A stretch of DNA of 64,000 nucleotides from Paenibacillus alkalitolerans (GCF_016482785.1 NZ_JAEMXM010000023.1:19843-83842), one strand, 5' to 3'. Shown: positions 8,448 through 17,554, counted from the stretch's first letter. Notes: generated from the sequence alone by a model not told the origin. A program made the numbers and translations.

Positions 8448-9745
8448 CGGCTGAGCTCCCTGTCAATTATGGCTTGAAGCTCCGCATTCGCTTGATCGGC
8501 CGCAGCCTGAATATCTTCTCCAAGCACCGCTTTGACCACGATGCTGCCTATGACATCCCGCGCTTCCGCAACATCGGTCACATCCGGTACATTGCGGCTG
8601 ATGCCGATTTCTCTCGTTCGCTGAATGACTTGAGCGAGGTCCTGCGGGAAGCTGCCCATCCCATCCTTATGGGCCCACACGGAATTTCTCGGCCCGGGAA
8701 CTCCGTTGCCATGCGCTTTCAATATGCTTTCCTTGCTGCTTGCCCAACGGATAAATTCCCAGGCGGCAGCTTTGTTCAATGATTTCGAATTGATGGCCAG
8801 CGCCCACGAGGTAACGTTGTACGGCCTCGCTCCTGCGTCTCCCGCGGGAAACAGAGCGAACCCGATATGCTGATCGATCGGCGATTTGTCCCGTCTTGTC
8901 GAATAATTGTATATGGATGACGTATCCGAGAAGAAGGCCGCCTTCCCCTGCAAGAATAGTTCCGACGCTTGCGGCCACGACATGCTCAGTACGCCCGGAG
9001 GACCGTACTCTCTCAGTAACGTCGCATAAATATGAAAGCCTTTCACGGCTTCCGGCGTATTCACTTGACGGCCTGTCATAAATTCTCCGCCTTGGGAGAA
9101 TACAAAGGAAGAGACGGGGGTGACAAGCGCATTGCGCTGTCCTCTGGCGACAAAGCCGTACAATTCATTGCCGGGGTCGTGCAATTGCCGGGCGGCATCC
9201 AATAATTCGTCCATCGTTTGGGGTACGGCGAGCCCATGCGATTTCAGCAAATCTTTTCTGTAATACAAGACCTGCTGATCGGTGAAGATCGGTATGGAAG
9301 TCACATGCTGACCGATTGTTACCGCTTCCATAGAAGCCCTGTCAAAATCGGCAAAATCAAACTCTTCATCTCCCGCGATATACGGATCAAGCGGCGTCGT
9401 CCAACCGCTGTCGTGAAAGCTTCTCTTGTCCATATACGGCCGATACATGAACACATCCGGCGTTTCGGAGCCCGCCAAAAATTGAACGGCAAGCTTGTAC
9501 GCCAACTGCTCTTCGGTAATAAGCTTAAAGTCGACTTTAATGCCGGTGGTTGCCTCGAACGACGGCAATGAAGATTTGATCGTATCGCTCCAGGGATGGG
9601 TCAATGCATAAACGGTCAATTTCATCTCCGCATACGGAAGAGAGGTCATTGACTGCTCCTCCCGCGGAACTGCGCAAGCGGTTGCCAGTATCATGAGAGC
9701 GATAGTCAGACTTGCGGAGAGGCGCCTTCTCCGAATGAATTCCAT
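8444..9745 (-). CDS. Extracellular solute-binding lipoprotein, candidate co-sensor for the adjacent kinase
   Basis: 433 residues, family-1 solute-binding fold (LTVYALTHPWSDTIKSSL; GAAAWEF-like motif KAAAWEFIRWASS near residue 340). The signal peptide MEFIRRRRLSASLTIALMILATAC ends in a lipobox. It has no permease gene beside it. Instead it is the first gene of a kinase/regulator operon and overlaps the kinase start. Orphan binding proteins in this position commonly present the ligand to a membrane kinase rather than to a transporter. GGGGGA precedes the ATG. The fold call is secure; the sensory role is inferred from position. Confidence 0.88.
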   Translation of the reverse strand: MEFIRRRRLSASLTIALMILATACAVPREEQSMTSLPYAEMKLTVYALTHPWSDTIKSSLPSFEATTGIKVDFKLITEEQLAYKLAVQFLAGSETPDVFMYRPYMDKRSFHDSGWTTPLDPYIAGDEEFDFADFDRASMEAVTIGQHVTSIPIFTDQQVLYYRKDLLKSHGLAVPQTMDELLDAARQLHDPGNELYGFVARGQRNALVTPVSSFVFSQGGEFMTGRQVNTPEAVKGFHIYATLLREYGPPGVLSMSWPQASELFLQGKAAFFSDTSSIYNYSTRRDKSPIDQHIGFALFPAGDAGARPYNVTSWALAINSKSLNKAAAWEFIRWASSKESILKAHGNGVPGPRNSVWAHKDGMGSFPQDLAQVIQRTREIGISRNVPDVTDVAEARDVIGSIVVKAVLGEDIQAAADQANAELQAIIDRELSR

Positions 9746-10124
9746 TGCTATTCCCCCATCTCGCAGCTTGCAATTTCATTGTAAATAAAGAAGAGATCAT
9801 GGAACATGATAATAATTCAAGAATGATCTACATTTATTTTACATTCCCTAGTATCGGCTCAAAAAACTCGACTGGACAAGGTCCAAATCGAGTCGTTTCA
9901 ATGTGTCCGACATGAAGAAAAAACATTTGCTTTATTACATTCCATTTCGAAACCATTTTTTCCTCTCACCTGGGGCTTCGCCTCCCCTTTTCCGCCGTGT
10001 GATGATTCGGATAAGGCAATTGCTAAATTTCCAGAAAAAATCGGCATTGACACCACTCCCAACAATTTGTAAGTTTATTTTAAAGCTTTAAGAAGTGACA
10101 CCATTCGACAAAGGGAGATGGAGC
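9746..10124. other. Divergent intergenic region between the co-sensor operon and the liv operon
   Basis: No gene is seen in these 379 bases. The left part is AT-rich and holds a perfect 15-bp palindrome, ATCATG-GAA-CATGAT, at 9796-9810, a candidate operator for the leftward operon. A 20-base run containing TGGGGCTTCGCCTCCCC at 9969-9988 recurs exactly at 19477-19496 near the tmRNA gene. The liv promoter lies at the right end. Confidence 0.5.
10047..10075 (+). promoter_or_regulatory. Candidate sigma-A promoter of the liv operon
   Basis: A consensus -35 box TTGACA is followed after 17 bases by TAAGTT, a weak -10 box, about 50 bases before the livK start. The perfect -35 makes it the best candidate in this gap; the weak -10 suggests dependence on an activator or modest strength. 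Confidence 0.45.
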
Positions 10125-11285
10125 ATGAAAGTTAAAAATGCAATGGGCATCGCCCTAACCGCAATGCTCGGCATATCGCTGCTGGCAGGCTGCGGAGAGA
10201 AGCCGGCTGCAACGGAAACCGGAGCTGAAGTGAATGGCGAACAAGTGGCAAAGATCGGCTATATCGGATTTTTATCCGGTGGCGGCGCTGCTTACGGGGA
10301 AGCTCAAAAGAAAGGCTTGGAGCTCGCACTGGAAGAACTGAACGAAACCAATAAAGGAAATCTGAAAATTGAATTGCTGATCGAGGATTCCGCGGGCAAA
10401 AAAGAAAGCGCAATCAATGCGGCAAACAAGCTGATTAACCAGGATAATGTTGTTGCCGTCATCGGACCGACGTTATCCGGCGAAATGTTCGCCGCAGGCC
10501 CTATCGCGAACGATGCGGAAACGCCTATTTTTGGTATTTCCAATACGGCGGAAGGCATTAACGATATCGGCGAATATGTGTTCAGAAACTCACTGCCCGA
10601 ATCCATCGCCGTTCCTAAAGCGATAGAAGCGGCTGTAAATAAATTCAACATCAAGAAAGTAGCCGTTATTTACTGCAAAAATGACGATTTCTCCGTATCA
10701 GGCTTTAAGACCATGAAGGCGACTGCGGAAAAAATGAATCTTGAAATTCTCGGAGAAGAAACAGTATCCACGGGCGATGTGGATTTCTCGGCACAGCTTA
10801 CCAAGATCAAAGCGAGCAATCCGGACGCGATTCTGGTATCCACCCTTTACAAGGAAGGCTCCCTGATTGTAAAGAAAGCCCGTGAGCTCGGCTTGAACGT
10901 TCCGATTATCGGGGGCAACGGCTTTAATAATCCCCAGGTTGTTGAGATTGCCGGTGAAGCGGCGGAAGGCCTTGTGGTAGCGACTCCATTCAGCCCGGAA
11001 AAGCAAGACGAGAACGTGCAAAATTTCGTTAAAGCGTTTGAAGCCAAGTACGGCAAGAAACCGGACCAATTCGCGGCTCAGGCATACGACGGGCTTTACA
11101 TTATCGCCCAGTCGTTATTGAAGACAGGCAATGCGGACGACCGCAATGCGCTCCGTGACGAACTTGCAAAGCTGGCGGATTTCAACGGGGTTTCCGGAAA
11201 GCTTTCCTTCGATGAAAAGCGGAACCCGGTCGCAGTACCGGTTGTGGTTACGATTAAAGACGGCAAGTTCGTTCCATTTGAATAA
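10125..11285 (+). CDS. livK: Branched-chain amino acid ABC transporter, substrate-binding lipoprotein
   Basis: 386 residues. The start at MKVKNAMGIALTAMLGIS has AAGGGAG upstream; the signal ends in the lipobox LLAGC. The body is a type-I periplasmic binding fold of the Leu/Ile/Val family: ELALEELNETNKGN, then INQDNVVAVIGPTLSGEMFAAGPIANDAETP and DAILVSTLYKEGSLIVKKARELGL, with the family's Gly-Pro-hinge pattern. It captures leucine, isoleucine, valine or related amides outside the cell and hands them to LivH/LivM. It is the first gene of a five-gene plus-strand operon. Confidence 0.94.
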   Translation: MKVKNAMGIALTAMLGISLLAGCGEKPAATETGAEVNGEQVAKIGYIGFLSGGGAAYGEAQKKGLELALEELNETNKGNLKIELLIEDSAGKKESAINAANKLINQDNVVAVIGPTLSGEMFAAGPIANDAETPIFGISNTAEGINDIGEYVFRNSLPESIAVPKAIEAAVNKFNIKKVAVIYCKNDDFSVSGFKTMKATAEKMNLEILGEETVSTGDVDFSAQLTKIKASNPDAILVSTLYKEGSLIVKKARELGLNVPIIGGNGFNNPQVVEIAGEAAEGLVVATPFSPEKQDENVQNFVKAFEAKYGKKPDQFAAQAYDGLYIIAQSLLKTGNADDRNALRDELAKLADFNGVSGKLSFDEKRNPVAVPVVVTIKDGKFVPFE

Positions 11286-11328
11286 GCATTGCAGCCGACG
11301 GCTGATAAGTTCCGGCGCAAGTTTGGAG

Positions 11329-11353
11329 GTTACCCGGGTTCTGCCCGGGTAAC
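11329..11353 (+). other. Stem-loop between livK and livH
   Basis: GTTACCCGGG and CCCGGGTAAC form a perfect 10-bp stem with a five-base loop, with no T-tract after it. The position after the binding-protein gene suggests partial termination or protection of the livK message, the same arrangement seen after the two other binding-protein genes in this window. Confidence 0.65.
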
Positions 11354-11392
11354 TGTGTTCCTGAGACATTTATAATTTTGGGAGGAACATAG

Positions 11393-12256
11393 ATGGTTTG
11401 GCAGCAGCTTTTCAACGGTTTAACCGTCGGGAGCACTTATGCTTTGATCGCAATCGGGTATACGCTGATCTTTGGGGTGCTTCGCATCATCAACATGGCG
11501 CACGGCCAAATTTTCATATTCGGTTCGCTTGCGGGCTTAAGCCTGGCTGTCAACTCCGGGCTGCCGTTAGCGGCGGCATTCCCTATCGCTGTAGCCGTGT
11601 CCGGCTTGTTGGGCCTGATCCTTGAGTATACCGCGCTGCGGCCGCTTCGCAAAAAAAATGTACCCCACCTGGCTTCACTGATCAGTACGATCGGCTTTGC
11701 CATTCTGATTGAGGAATTGACGCATATCTTCTTCGGTGCCGATTCCCGTCCGGTGCCTGCTGTAGGCATATCTGTATTTCAACTGGGGCCGGTTCAAATT
11801 CGAATGGCGGATCTCATCATCATAGGGGTTTCGATTTGCTTGATGGCGATTCTTCAATTTTGGATCCGCAAAACAAAAATGGGCAAAGCCCTGAGAGCGA
11901 CTGCGGAAAATATTGAAACCGCGGGGATTTTGGGGATCAATACGAATGCGGTCATCAATATGACCGTTATGATCGCTTCCGGACTCGGCGGGGTTGCCGG
12001 CATGCTGATCGGCATCGCTTATTCCGCGCTGATTCCGACCATGGGCTTGACTTTGGGTTTTAAAGGGTTGGCTGCTTTGATTATTGGCGGAGTGGGCAGC
12101 ATACCCGGCGCCATGGTTTGCGGCGTAATTATCGGCATGTCGGAAGTGCTGGCTGTCGCCTACGGGGATTCCTCCTGGAGAGATGCGGTTGCTTTCGGAA
12201 TGATCATTATCATCCTGCTTGTACGTCCGCAGGGCCTGTTCGGACAGAAAGCGTAA
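11393..12256 (+). CDS. livH: Branched-chain amino acid ABC transporter permease LivH
   Basis: 287 residues, eight or so membrane spans. The N-terminus WQQLFNGLTVGSTYALIAIGYTLIFGVLRIINMAHG is the classic LivH opening. The cytoplasmic coupling segment is seen as MGKALRATAENIETAGILGIN. GGGAGGAAC precedes the ATG. It forms the membrane channel with LivM. Confidence 0.95.
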   Translation: MVWQQLFNGLTVGSTYALIAIGYTLIFGVLRIINMAHGQIFIFGSLAGLSLAVNSGLPLAAAFPIAVAVSGLLGLILEYTALRPLRKKNVPHLASLISTIGFAILIEELTHIFFGADSRPVPAVGISVFQLGPVQIRMADLIIIGVSICLMAILQFWIRKTKMGKALRATAENIETAGILGINTNAVINMTVMIASGLGGVAGMLIGIAYSALIPTMGLTLGFKGLAALIIGGVGSIPGAMVCGVIIGMSEVLAVAYGDSSWRDAVAFGMIIIILLVRPQGLFGQKA

Positions 12257-12271
12257 GGGGGGCGTGAAATC

Positions 12272-13240
12272 ATGGACTTTTTGAATCCTTATACGCTGCA
12301 GGTCATTACCTTTATATTTCTCAATTTGATTCTCGCCATCAGCATTTATGTCACCCTCTCGACCGGGCAATTATCCTTAGGGCATGCAGGCTTTATGGCC
12401 ATTGGAGCCTATACGGCTTCCATGGCAACGAAATCCGGCGATCTGCCGCTGATTGTCGCTTTGCTTCTAAGTATCGTTTTGACCGGGATCATCGCTTTAA
12501 TTGTCGGCTATCCGACCCTGAGGCTGCATGGGCTTTACCTGGCGATCGCCACTCTGGGTTTCGGGGAAGTGGTTCGCGTATTCCTGTTGAACCTGGAATT
12601 TACGAACGGAGCGCTCGGTTTGACCGGCTTGAAATCGATCGGCTCCCGTATGTATGATCTGGAGAAAGCCATCGGCATCAATGCATCCGCGTTCGGAATG
12701 ACCGTAACGCAAATGAAAACTTTATCTACGTTGATTGCGCTTATACTGCTCTTCGTTGTAATTCTCTGCGGCCAGATTCGCTTAAATCGTTCGCGGGTAG
12801 GACGAGCTTTCAGCGCCATCAAAGCCGACGAGACTGCCGCGCGGGCGATGGGAATCAACATCGCCTACTATAAGATGCTGGCATTTTTGATCGGTTCCAT
12901 GTTGGCCGGACTTGCAGGAGGACTCTATGCCCACATTACCACGGCGATAACGCCGGACGATTTCAATTATCATCGCGTGGTGGAAATATTGTCCTTTGCC
13001 GTTATCGGCGGCTCGGAAGTGATCATCGGTCCGCTCTTTGGCGCCGCGCTGTTGACCGGGCTGCCGGAATTTCTGCGGATCCTTTCCGAGTATAAAATGC
13101 TCTTCTACGGCATCCTGCTGATCCTCGTCATGGCTTTTCGTCCGCACGGGATAATCACCGCCGGCACGTTCGCCATGCTGAGAAAAAACGCGAAAAAAAT
13201 CCCTTCCGCTAAAAATTCAGACACCGAAAGGGGGATATAG
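12272..13240 (+). CDS. livM: Branched-chain amino acid ABC transporter permease LivM
   Basis: 322 residues with multiple membrane spans. Family motifs are YVTLSTGQLSLGHAGFMAIGAY near the N-terminus and GRAFSAIKADETAARAMGIN (ATPase-coupling loop) near residue 180. The C-terminus is short and basic. It lies 15 bases after livH and two bases before livG, so the genes are translated together. Confidence 0.95.
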   Translation: MDFLNPYTLQVITFIFLNLILAISIYVTLSTGQLSLGHAGFMAIGAYTASMATKSGDLPLIVALLLSIVLTGIIALIVGYPTLRLHGLYLAIATLGFGEVVRVFLLNLEFTNGALGLTGLKSIGSRMYDLEKAIGINASAFGMTVTQMKTLSTLIALILLFVVILCGQIRLNRSRVGRAFSAIKADETAARAMGINIAYYKMLAFLIGSMLAGLAGGLYAHITTAITPDDFNYHRVVEILSFAVIGGSEVIIGPLFGAALLTGLPEFLRILSEYKMLFYGILLILVMAFRPHGIITAGTFAMLRKNAKKIPSAKNSDTERGI

Positions 13241-13242
13241 GC

Positions 13243-14013
13243 ATGTTGCTGGAATTAAAACAGATCGGAAAATCGTTCGGCGGGATCACCGCCCTGACAG
13301 ATGTCAGCTTTCAGGTCGAGAAAGGACAGATTCTCGGGTTGATCGGGCCGAACGGCGCGGGCAAAACGACGATCTTTAATATGATTACCGGGATATTTCC
13401 TCCGACGACAGGCACTATTGCTTTTGCCGGAACAAACCTAAATAAGCTTCCCCCGCATAAAATCACTTCCATCGGCATTGCCCGAACGTTCCAAAATATT
13501 CGTCTTTTCGGGCACATGTCTGCGCTGGAAAATATAAAGGTCGGCATGCATACGGTGACCAAAACCGGGTTCTGGGGTTCCCTTCTGAAGCTTCCCGCGC
13601 AAAAACGCGAAGAAGCATTCGTGCAGAAGCGGGCGATGGAGCTTCTTGATTTCGTGGGACTTCGCGAGGTCGCCGATACGAGGTCGGACTCACTTGCTTA
13701 CGGCCAGCAGCGCCGCCTTGAGATTGCGCGCGCTTTGGCGGCCAATCCGCAGCTGTTGCTGTTGGATGAACCTGCCGCGGGGATGATCGAGAGCGAAACC
13801 CGCCAGCTGATGGAACTGATCCGGAAAATCCGAAGCAACGGCACGACTGTATTGCTGGTGGAGCATGATATGCCGCTCGTAATGAACCTGTGCGATAAAG
13901 TCGTATGCATCAATTTCGGAGTGAAGATTGCGGAAGGAACGCCGGAATATATTCAAAATCATCCGGATGTGATTGAGGCTTACCTCGGCAAGGAGGAGGA
14001 AGAATCATGCTGA
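13243..14013 (+). CDS. livG: Branched-chain amino acid ABC transporter ATP-binding protein LivG
   Basis: 256 residues. Walker [11 protein letters not shown]-loop region, signature [15 protein letters not shown], Walker [12 protein letters not shown] and the switch His (VEHDM) are all present. The insertion [19 protein letters not shown] and the C-terminal end fit LivG rather than LivF. It overlaps livF by seven bases. Confidence 0.95.
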   Translation: MLLELKQIGKSFGGITALTDVSFQVEKGQILGLIGPNGAGKTTIFNMITGIFPPTTGTIAFAGTNLNKLPPHKITSIGIARTFQNIRLFGHMSALENIKVGMHTVTKTGFWGSLLKLPAQKREEAFVQKRAMELLDFVGLREVADTRSDSLAYGQQRRLEIARALAANPQLLLLDEPAAGMIESETRQLMELIRKIRSNGTTVLLVEHDMPLVMNLCDKVVCINFGVKIAEGTPEYIQNHPDVIEAYLGKEEEESC

Positions 14014-14723
14014 CGATACGCAACGTCGAAACCTATTATGGAAACATCCGGGCGTTAAAAGGCATTTCTCTCGAAGTGCCGGCGGGCAAAATCGTCTCGT
14101 TGATCGGAGCCAACGGAGCGGGTAAAACGACAACAATGAAAACGATCGCCGGTTTGCTCACCCCAAAAAGCGGAACGATTGAGCTGAACGGCAAACAGGT
14201 TCAAGGTCTCCGTCCGCATCAGCTGGTGCAGGAGGGGCTTGCCTTGGTGCCGGAAGGACGCCAGGTGCTTGGACCGATGACCGTACTCGAAAACCTTGAG
14301 CTTGGCGCATACCGGAGAAAAGACCGCGCGGGCATCCAGCAGGATATTGAAAAAATGATGTCCTGGTTTCCGATCTTGAAAGAGAGGGTGCGCCAGCTTG
14401 CAGGAACGATGTCGGGCGGCCAACAGCAAATGCTGGCCATTGCGCGGGCGCTCATGTCCCGGCCCAAGCTGCTTTTGTTGGACGAGCCTTCGATGGGGCT
14501 TGCTCCGTTAGTCGTTGCGGATATTTTCAAGGTTATCCAGCAAATCAACAATGAAGGCACTACGGTGCTGATTGTGGAGCAAAATGTCCGCCAGGTGCTG
14601 AAAATCGCCCATTACGGCTATGTGCTGGAATCCGGACAGATTGTGCTGGACGGGAATGCGCAGGAGCTGCTTCATAACGATAAGGTCAAGGAAGCTTACC
14701 TTGGCGTGAAGAAGCACGCTTAA
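14007..14723 (+). CDS. livF: Branched-chain amino acid ABC transporter ATP-binding protein LivF
   Basis: 238 residues. Walker A GANGAGKTT, signature MSGGQQQMLAIARALM, Walker B LLLDEPSMGLAP and switch region VEQNVRQV. With LivG it forms the ATPase heterodimer of the importer. The start overlaps the end of livG, and a strong terminator follows, so this is the last gene of the operon. Confidence 0.95.
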   Translation: MLTIRNVETYYGNIRALKGISLEVPAGKIVSLIGANGAGKTTTMKTIAGLLTPKSGTIELNGKQVQGLRPHQLVQEGLALVPEGRQVLGPMTVLENLELGAYRRKDRAGIQQDIEKMMSWFPILKERVRQLAGTMSGGQQQMLAIARALMSRPKLLLLDEPSMGLAPLVVADIFKVIQQINNEGTTVLIVEQNVRQVLKIAHYGYVLESGQIVLDGNAQELLHNDKVKEAYLGVKKHA

Positions 14724-14737
14724 GGGATACTTACTTT

Positions 14738-14787
14738 GGGGCTATCCTTCAGGTCTTTTCAGACCGCTTCAGGATAGCCCCTTCTTT
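14738..14787 (+). terminator. Rho-independent terminator of the liv operon
   Basis: GGGGCTATCCT and AGGATAGCCCC form an 11-bp stem; the loop itself holds a smaller GGTCTTTTCAGACC hairpin. TTCTTT follows. It marks the boundary to the AT-rich tract on its right. Confidence 0.85.
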
Positions 14788-14947
14788 GTGGATATGTTTA
14801 TACATAAACTATCCTTACCATAGTGAAATACCACATCTCTAATACAGGTAATTACACAATTGGGCTACTGATTAATATCGCACATTCAACTTTGACTGTT
14901 TGCCATTCAAATCCTTTGTCGGCAAAGAGGAAACTCCAGTTTTGTAA

Positions 14948-15568
14948 TTATTGGATTCCTTTTTTAACCCATTCAGCAACGGTAATTACACGTTTCGTTT
15001 GATGAGCAACAGCGGCTTGATAAGCTTGCTTATCTCCAACGATTTGATTGTTTTGGTCAACAGCAACGCTGGTTCCATACGGATTTCCACCTGCTGCAAA
15101 TAGGGATGGGTCTGTGTAACCTGGTGCAACAACAATTGCACCCCAATGATACATGGTAGTGTACAACTGAAGAATGGTTTGTTCTTGACCACCATGAGCA
15201 TTTTGAGCAGAAGTCATTGCACTAACTACTTTGTTCACAGTTTTTCCCTGGAACCAAATGCCGCCTGTAGTATCCAAGAATTGCTTGATTTGGGATGCGA
15301 CGTTTCCGAAACGGGTTGGTGTGCTAAAAATAATAGCGTCCGCCCATACAATATCGTCTGGGGTAGCAACTGGAATATCTTTTGTGGCTTCTACATGAGC
15401 TTTCCAAGCAGGATTTCCTTCAATAACGGATTGTGGTGCAAGTTCTTGAACTTTGAAAATTTTAACTTCTGCGCCTGCTTGTTTCCCTGCTTCAGCAGCC
15501 CACTGAGCTAATTGATAGTTCGTTCCGGACGTGCTGTAATAAATAATCGCTAATTTTACATTTGACAT
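14948..15568 (-). CDS. NAD(P)H:quinone oxidoreductase, WrbA/flavodoxin-like
   Basis: 206 residues from MSNVKLAIIYYSTSGTNYQLA, the FMN-phosphate loop of WrbA-type flavodoxin-fold quinone reductases; FSTPTRFGNVASQIKQFLD and GGQEQTILQLYTTMYHWGA are further family motifs. It should reduce quinones by two electrons in the cytoplasm and so detoxify them. The start is chosen for the GGAGAC site; a second ATG at 15622 (MGFLNKFFGK), also with a good GAGGTGA site, would add 18 residues. It is the last gene of the pirin-marR-doxX-wrbA operon. AT-rich codon use differs from the flanking regions. Confidence 0.88.
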   Translation of the reverse strand: MSNVKLAIIYYSTSGTNYQLAQWAAEAGKQAGAEVKIFKVQELAPQSVIEGNPAWKAHVEATKDIPVATPDDIVWADAIIFSTPTRFGNVASQIKQFLDTTGGIWFQGKTVNKVVSAMTSAQNAHGGQEQTILQLYTTMYHWGAIVVAPGYTDPSLFAAGGNPYGTSVAVDQNNQIVGDKQAYQAAVAHQTKRVITVAEWVKKGIQ

Positions 15569-15676
15569 TTGTATCGTCTCCTTGTCGGTTGTTTTTCCAA
15601 AAAATTTATTTAAAAAACCCATTGCTTTCACCTCAAAAGAATACCTTTATTGTCATCAATGTATGCATGCTCCTGT

Positions 15677-16033
15677 TCAAACTAAAGAGTTCAAATTAAT
15701 GATTGCCACAACAATGGACAAGATAAGCAATATAAATGGTGCTCCCAAGTTTTTCACTGGGTCCTTCATCCGGATATGAGTGATAAGTGCTCCAATCATT
15801 GTCGCGGCGAGAAGAATACCTGCGAGTGCTGCGAATTGCGGCTTCCAAATTCCCACAATCATTCCCACAGCGCCAATCACTTCGATTAACCCACTGAAGA
15901 CACGGAATCCTTGAGAATAACCATAACGTTGAAATTCCTGAACCATCTGCTTAGCACCAACAATTTTCATCAAACCAAACATTAGAAACCCTAAAGCCAA
16001 AATTACCTGCAAAACGATGGATGTGATCTGCAT
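15677..16033 (-). CDS. DoxX family membrane protein
   Basis: 118 residues with four membrane spans: VLQVILALGFLMFGLMKI, FSGLIEVIGAVGMIVGIW, ALAGILLAATMIGALITHI and ILLILSIVVAIINL. This layout and the RYGYSQGFRVFSGLIEV segment fit DoxX-like proteins, which often accompany quinone- or thiol-stress genes. The start is the ATG after GAGGTGG. It sits between the MarR regulator and the quinone reductase on the same strand. The biochemical role of the family is not well defined. Confidence 0.85.
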   Translation of the reverse strand: MQITSIVLQVILALGFLMFGLMKIVGAKQMVQEFQRYGYSQGFRVFSGLIEVIGAVGMIVGIWKPQFAALAGILLAATMIGALITHIRMKDPVKNLGAPFILLILSIVVAIINLNSLV

Positions 16034-16063
16034 GTTAGCCACCTCTCATGATTATTGAAATAT

Positions 16064-16513
16064 TTATTGTAAATTTTTTGCGCCTAGCCCAATTTTCTTT
16101 AGCAACTCAATGAGTTGTTCTTTTTCTTCGTTACTTACAAAAGATAAATTTTTGGATATCGTTTCAACATGTTGTGGGAAAATTTCATCGAATAGTGCAT
16201 TTCCTTTTTCCGTCAAGACAACATTCGAAGCACGGCGGTCTGTTGGACTTGGTTGCCTTTCTACAAAACCCTTTTTTTCCAATTTATCCACAACGTAAGT
16301 GATACTTCCACTCGGAATTGAAAGAGTTTCACTGATTTTTTGTACTGGATGTGGTCCCTTGCTATATAGAAGTTCAAGAATCATAAAATGCTCAGGATTA
16401 ATTTCATAACGGTCAATATCCTTACGAACATTATCGAAAAGAACTTTGGAAGCTTTCATCCAAATACGAAATAGCCTTAAATCAAGCTGGCCTTGTTTAT
16501 CTCCTTGATACAT
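16064..16513 (-). CDS. MarR family transcriptional regulator (MhqR-like)
   Basis: 149 residues with a winged helix: HPVQKISETLSIPSGSITYVVDKLEKKGFVERQPSPTDRRASNVVLTEKG contains the recognition helix and the Asp-Arg wing (DRR). AGGAGG precedes the ATG of MYQGDKQGQ. It is the second gene of an operon whose promoter carries a palindrome overlapping the -10 area, so it probably represses its own operon and is released by quinones or other electrophiles, as with MhqR-type regulators (inference). No sensing Cys is visible in the protein. Confidence 0.88.
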   Translation of the reverse strand: MYQGDKQGQLDLRLFRIWMKASKVLFDNVRKDIDRYEINPEHFMILELLYSKGPHPVQKISETLSIPSGSITYVVDKLEKKGFVERQPSPTDRRASNVVLTEKGNALFDEIFPQHVETISKNLSFVSNEEKEQLIELLKKIGLGAKNLQ

Positions 16514-16553
16514 AAAATCAACCTCCTTCCAAGGAATGAATGATCTATGAATG

Positions 16554-17311
16554 TTATTTTGGCTTTCGATACAGCGGATAATCAACTTGAGTTGGAATCT
16601 CAATTAGCAGCATCCGAAGTTCTTCACCTTTAGATTGAATGGTAATGGTTTCATCTTTCTCCGATTGAATAATAACAAAATCTTTGTTCTCAAATGAAAC
16701 CTCCTGTCCTTCAATCACACCGTCACCTCTTATAGCTAAACCGGCGAGTGTCCGATTAGGTGAGAGAAGATACGCATAGGTTGCACCATTTGCAATTTGA
16801 ACATCATACATTTTTGCATCTGTAACGATATTGATTGGTGAATGTTCGCCAAGTATCGTCTTAACCGTTACACCATTCTCGGAAACGATTGAAAAATCTT
16901 CATGCACGTATTTTCTGTAAGTTGGTGGACGCTTTATGGCTTCATTTAGGTACGGCTCGAACCAAATTTGAAAGCCTTCTGATGGCTCAAGAAGAGATTC
17001 GGCATGGGATATACCTGAGCCAGCTTGCATGACTTGAACACCGCCAGCACCAACTACGCTATCTGTACCAAGAGTATCTTGGTGACGGCCTTTACCCTTA
17101 ATGTTATAGCTTAATATCTCGAATCCCTTATGAGGGTGAAAGCCAATCCCACCTTCGCCTTTGGATTGTGCCATGCCCAGTAAAATAAAGGACCGAGGCG
17201 ATTAATAAGGGAACCCTCACCAGAAAACCCAATCGGCTTTTGTTCTGTTATTTTGCCGCCATCAAATTCTCCTTTTGCTTGGTCCTGTGGTTTAATGATT
17301 TTAATTTCCAT
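16554..17311 (-). pseudogene. Pirin family protein, broken by a one-base frameshift
   Basis: The first 54 or so residues (MEIKIIKPQDQ to LGPLFYWAW) continue in another frame as AQSKGEGGIGFHPHKGFEI, so the complete pirin cupin reads through only if one base is restored near 17171, within TGGGCATGGCACAA (a missing G gives TGG-GCA-TGG-GCA-CAA). With that base the gene is exactly 253 codons. Metal-ligand motif FHPHKGFEILSYNIKGKG and the later HAESLLEPSEGFQIWF are intact. AGGAGGG precedes the true start. Either this is a fresh pseudogene or the base was lost in sequencing. It heads the operon with the MarR regulator. Confidence 0.87.
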
Positions 17312-17374
17312 TTGTAGCCCTCCTTTGCTTTTAATAAAGTTTGTATATCTAATAATTATATCCTAATATTATTA

Positions 17375-17390
17375 ATCCTAACATTAGGAT
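17375..17390. promoter_or_regulatory. Candidate MarR-type operator of the pirin operon
   Basis: ATCCTAA-CA-TTAGGAT is a perfect inverted repeat with two-base spacing. Further half sites (ATCCTAA) lie at about 17359-17366 and 17397-17403, giving an array of related sites on both sides. MarR dimers bind such palindromes. The site lies between the promoter and the first gene, which suits repression by the operon's own regulator. Confidence 0.65.
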
Positions 17391-17396
17391 AAATTT

Positions 17397-17426
17397 ATCC
17401 TAACACTAGTATATCGTTTTTGTCAA
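17397..17426 (-). promoter_or_regulatory. Candidate sigma-A promoter of the pirin-marR-doxX-wrbA operon
   Basis: On the minus strand TTGACA is followed after 18 bases by TAGGAT. The -10 box is part of an ATCCTAA half site of the presumed MarR operator, so bound repressor would cover it. About 85 bases of AT-rich leader separate it from the pirin start. Confidence 0.6.
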
Positions 17427-17521
17427 CTGATATTTCAGACAAATTTTAACCATCATAGAGATGCGTAAGCGTCAAATAACCCCCATCTTGTCTTCAAGTT
17501 GAAGGCTGATCTATAGAATAC

Positions 17522-17554
17522 AAAAAGCTGGATCTGTAATGAGCAGAATCCAGC
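17522..17554 (-). terminator. Rho-independent terminator downstream of yetF-type gene
   Basis: GCTGGAT and ATCCAGC arms, extended by CTG/CAG, form a stem followed on the minus strand by TTTTTG. It lies about 80 bases beyond the stop of the YetF-type gene. The rest of the 320-base gap up to the pirin start holds the pirin promoter and operator and nothing else that I can identify. Confidence 0.75.
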
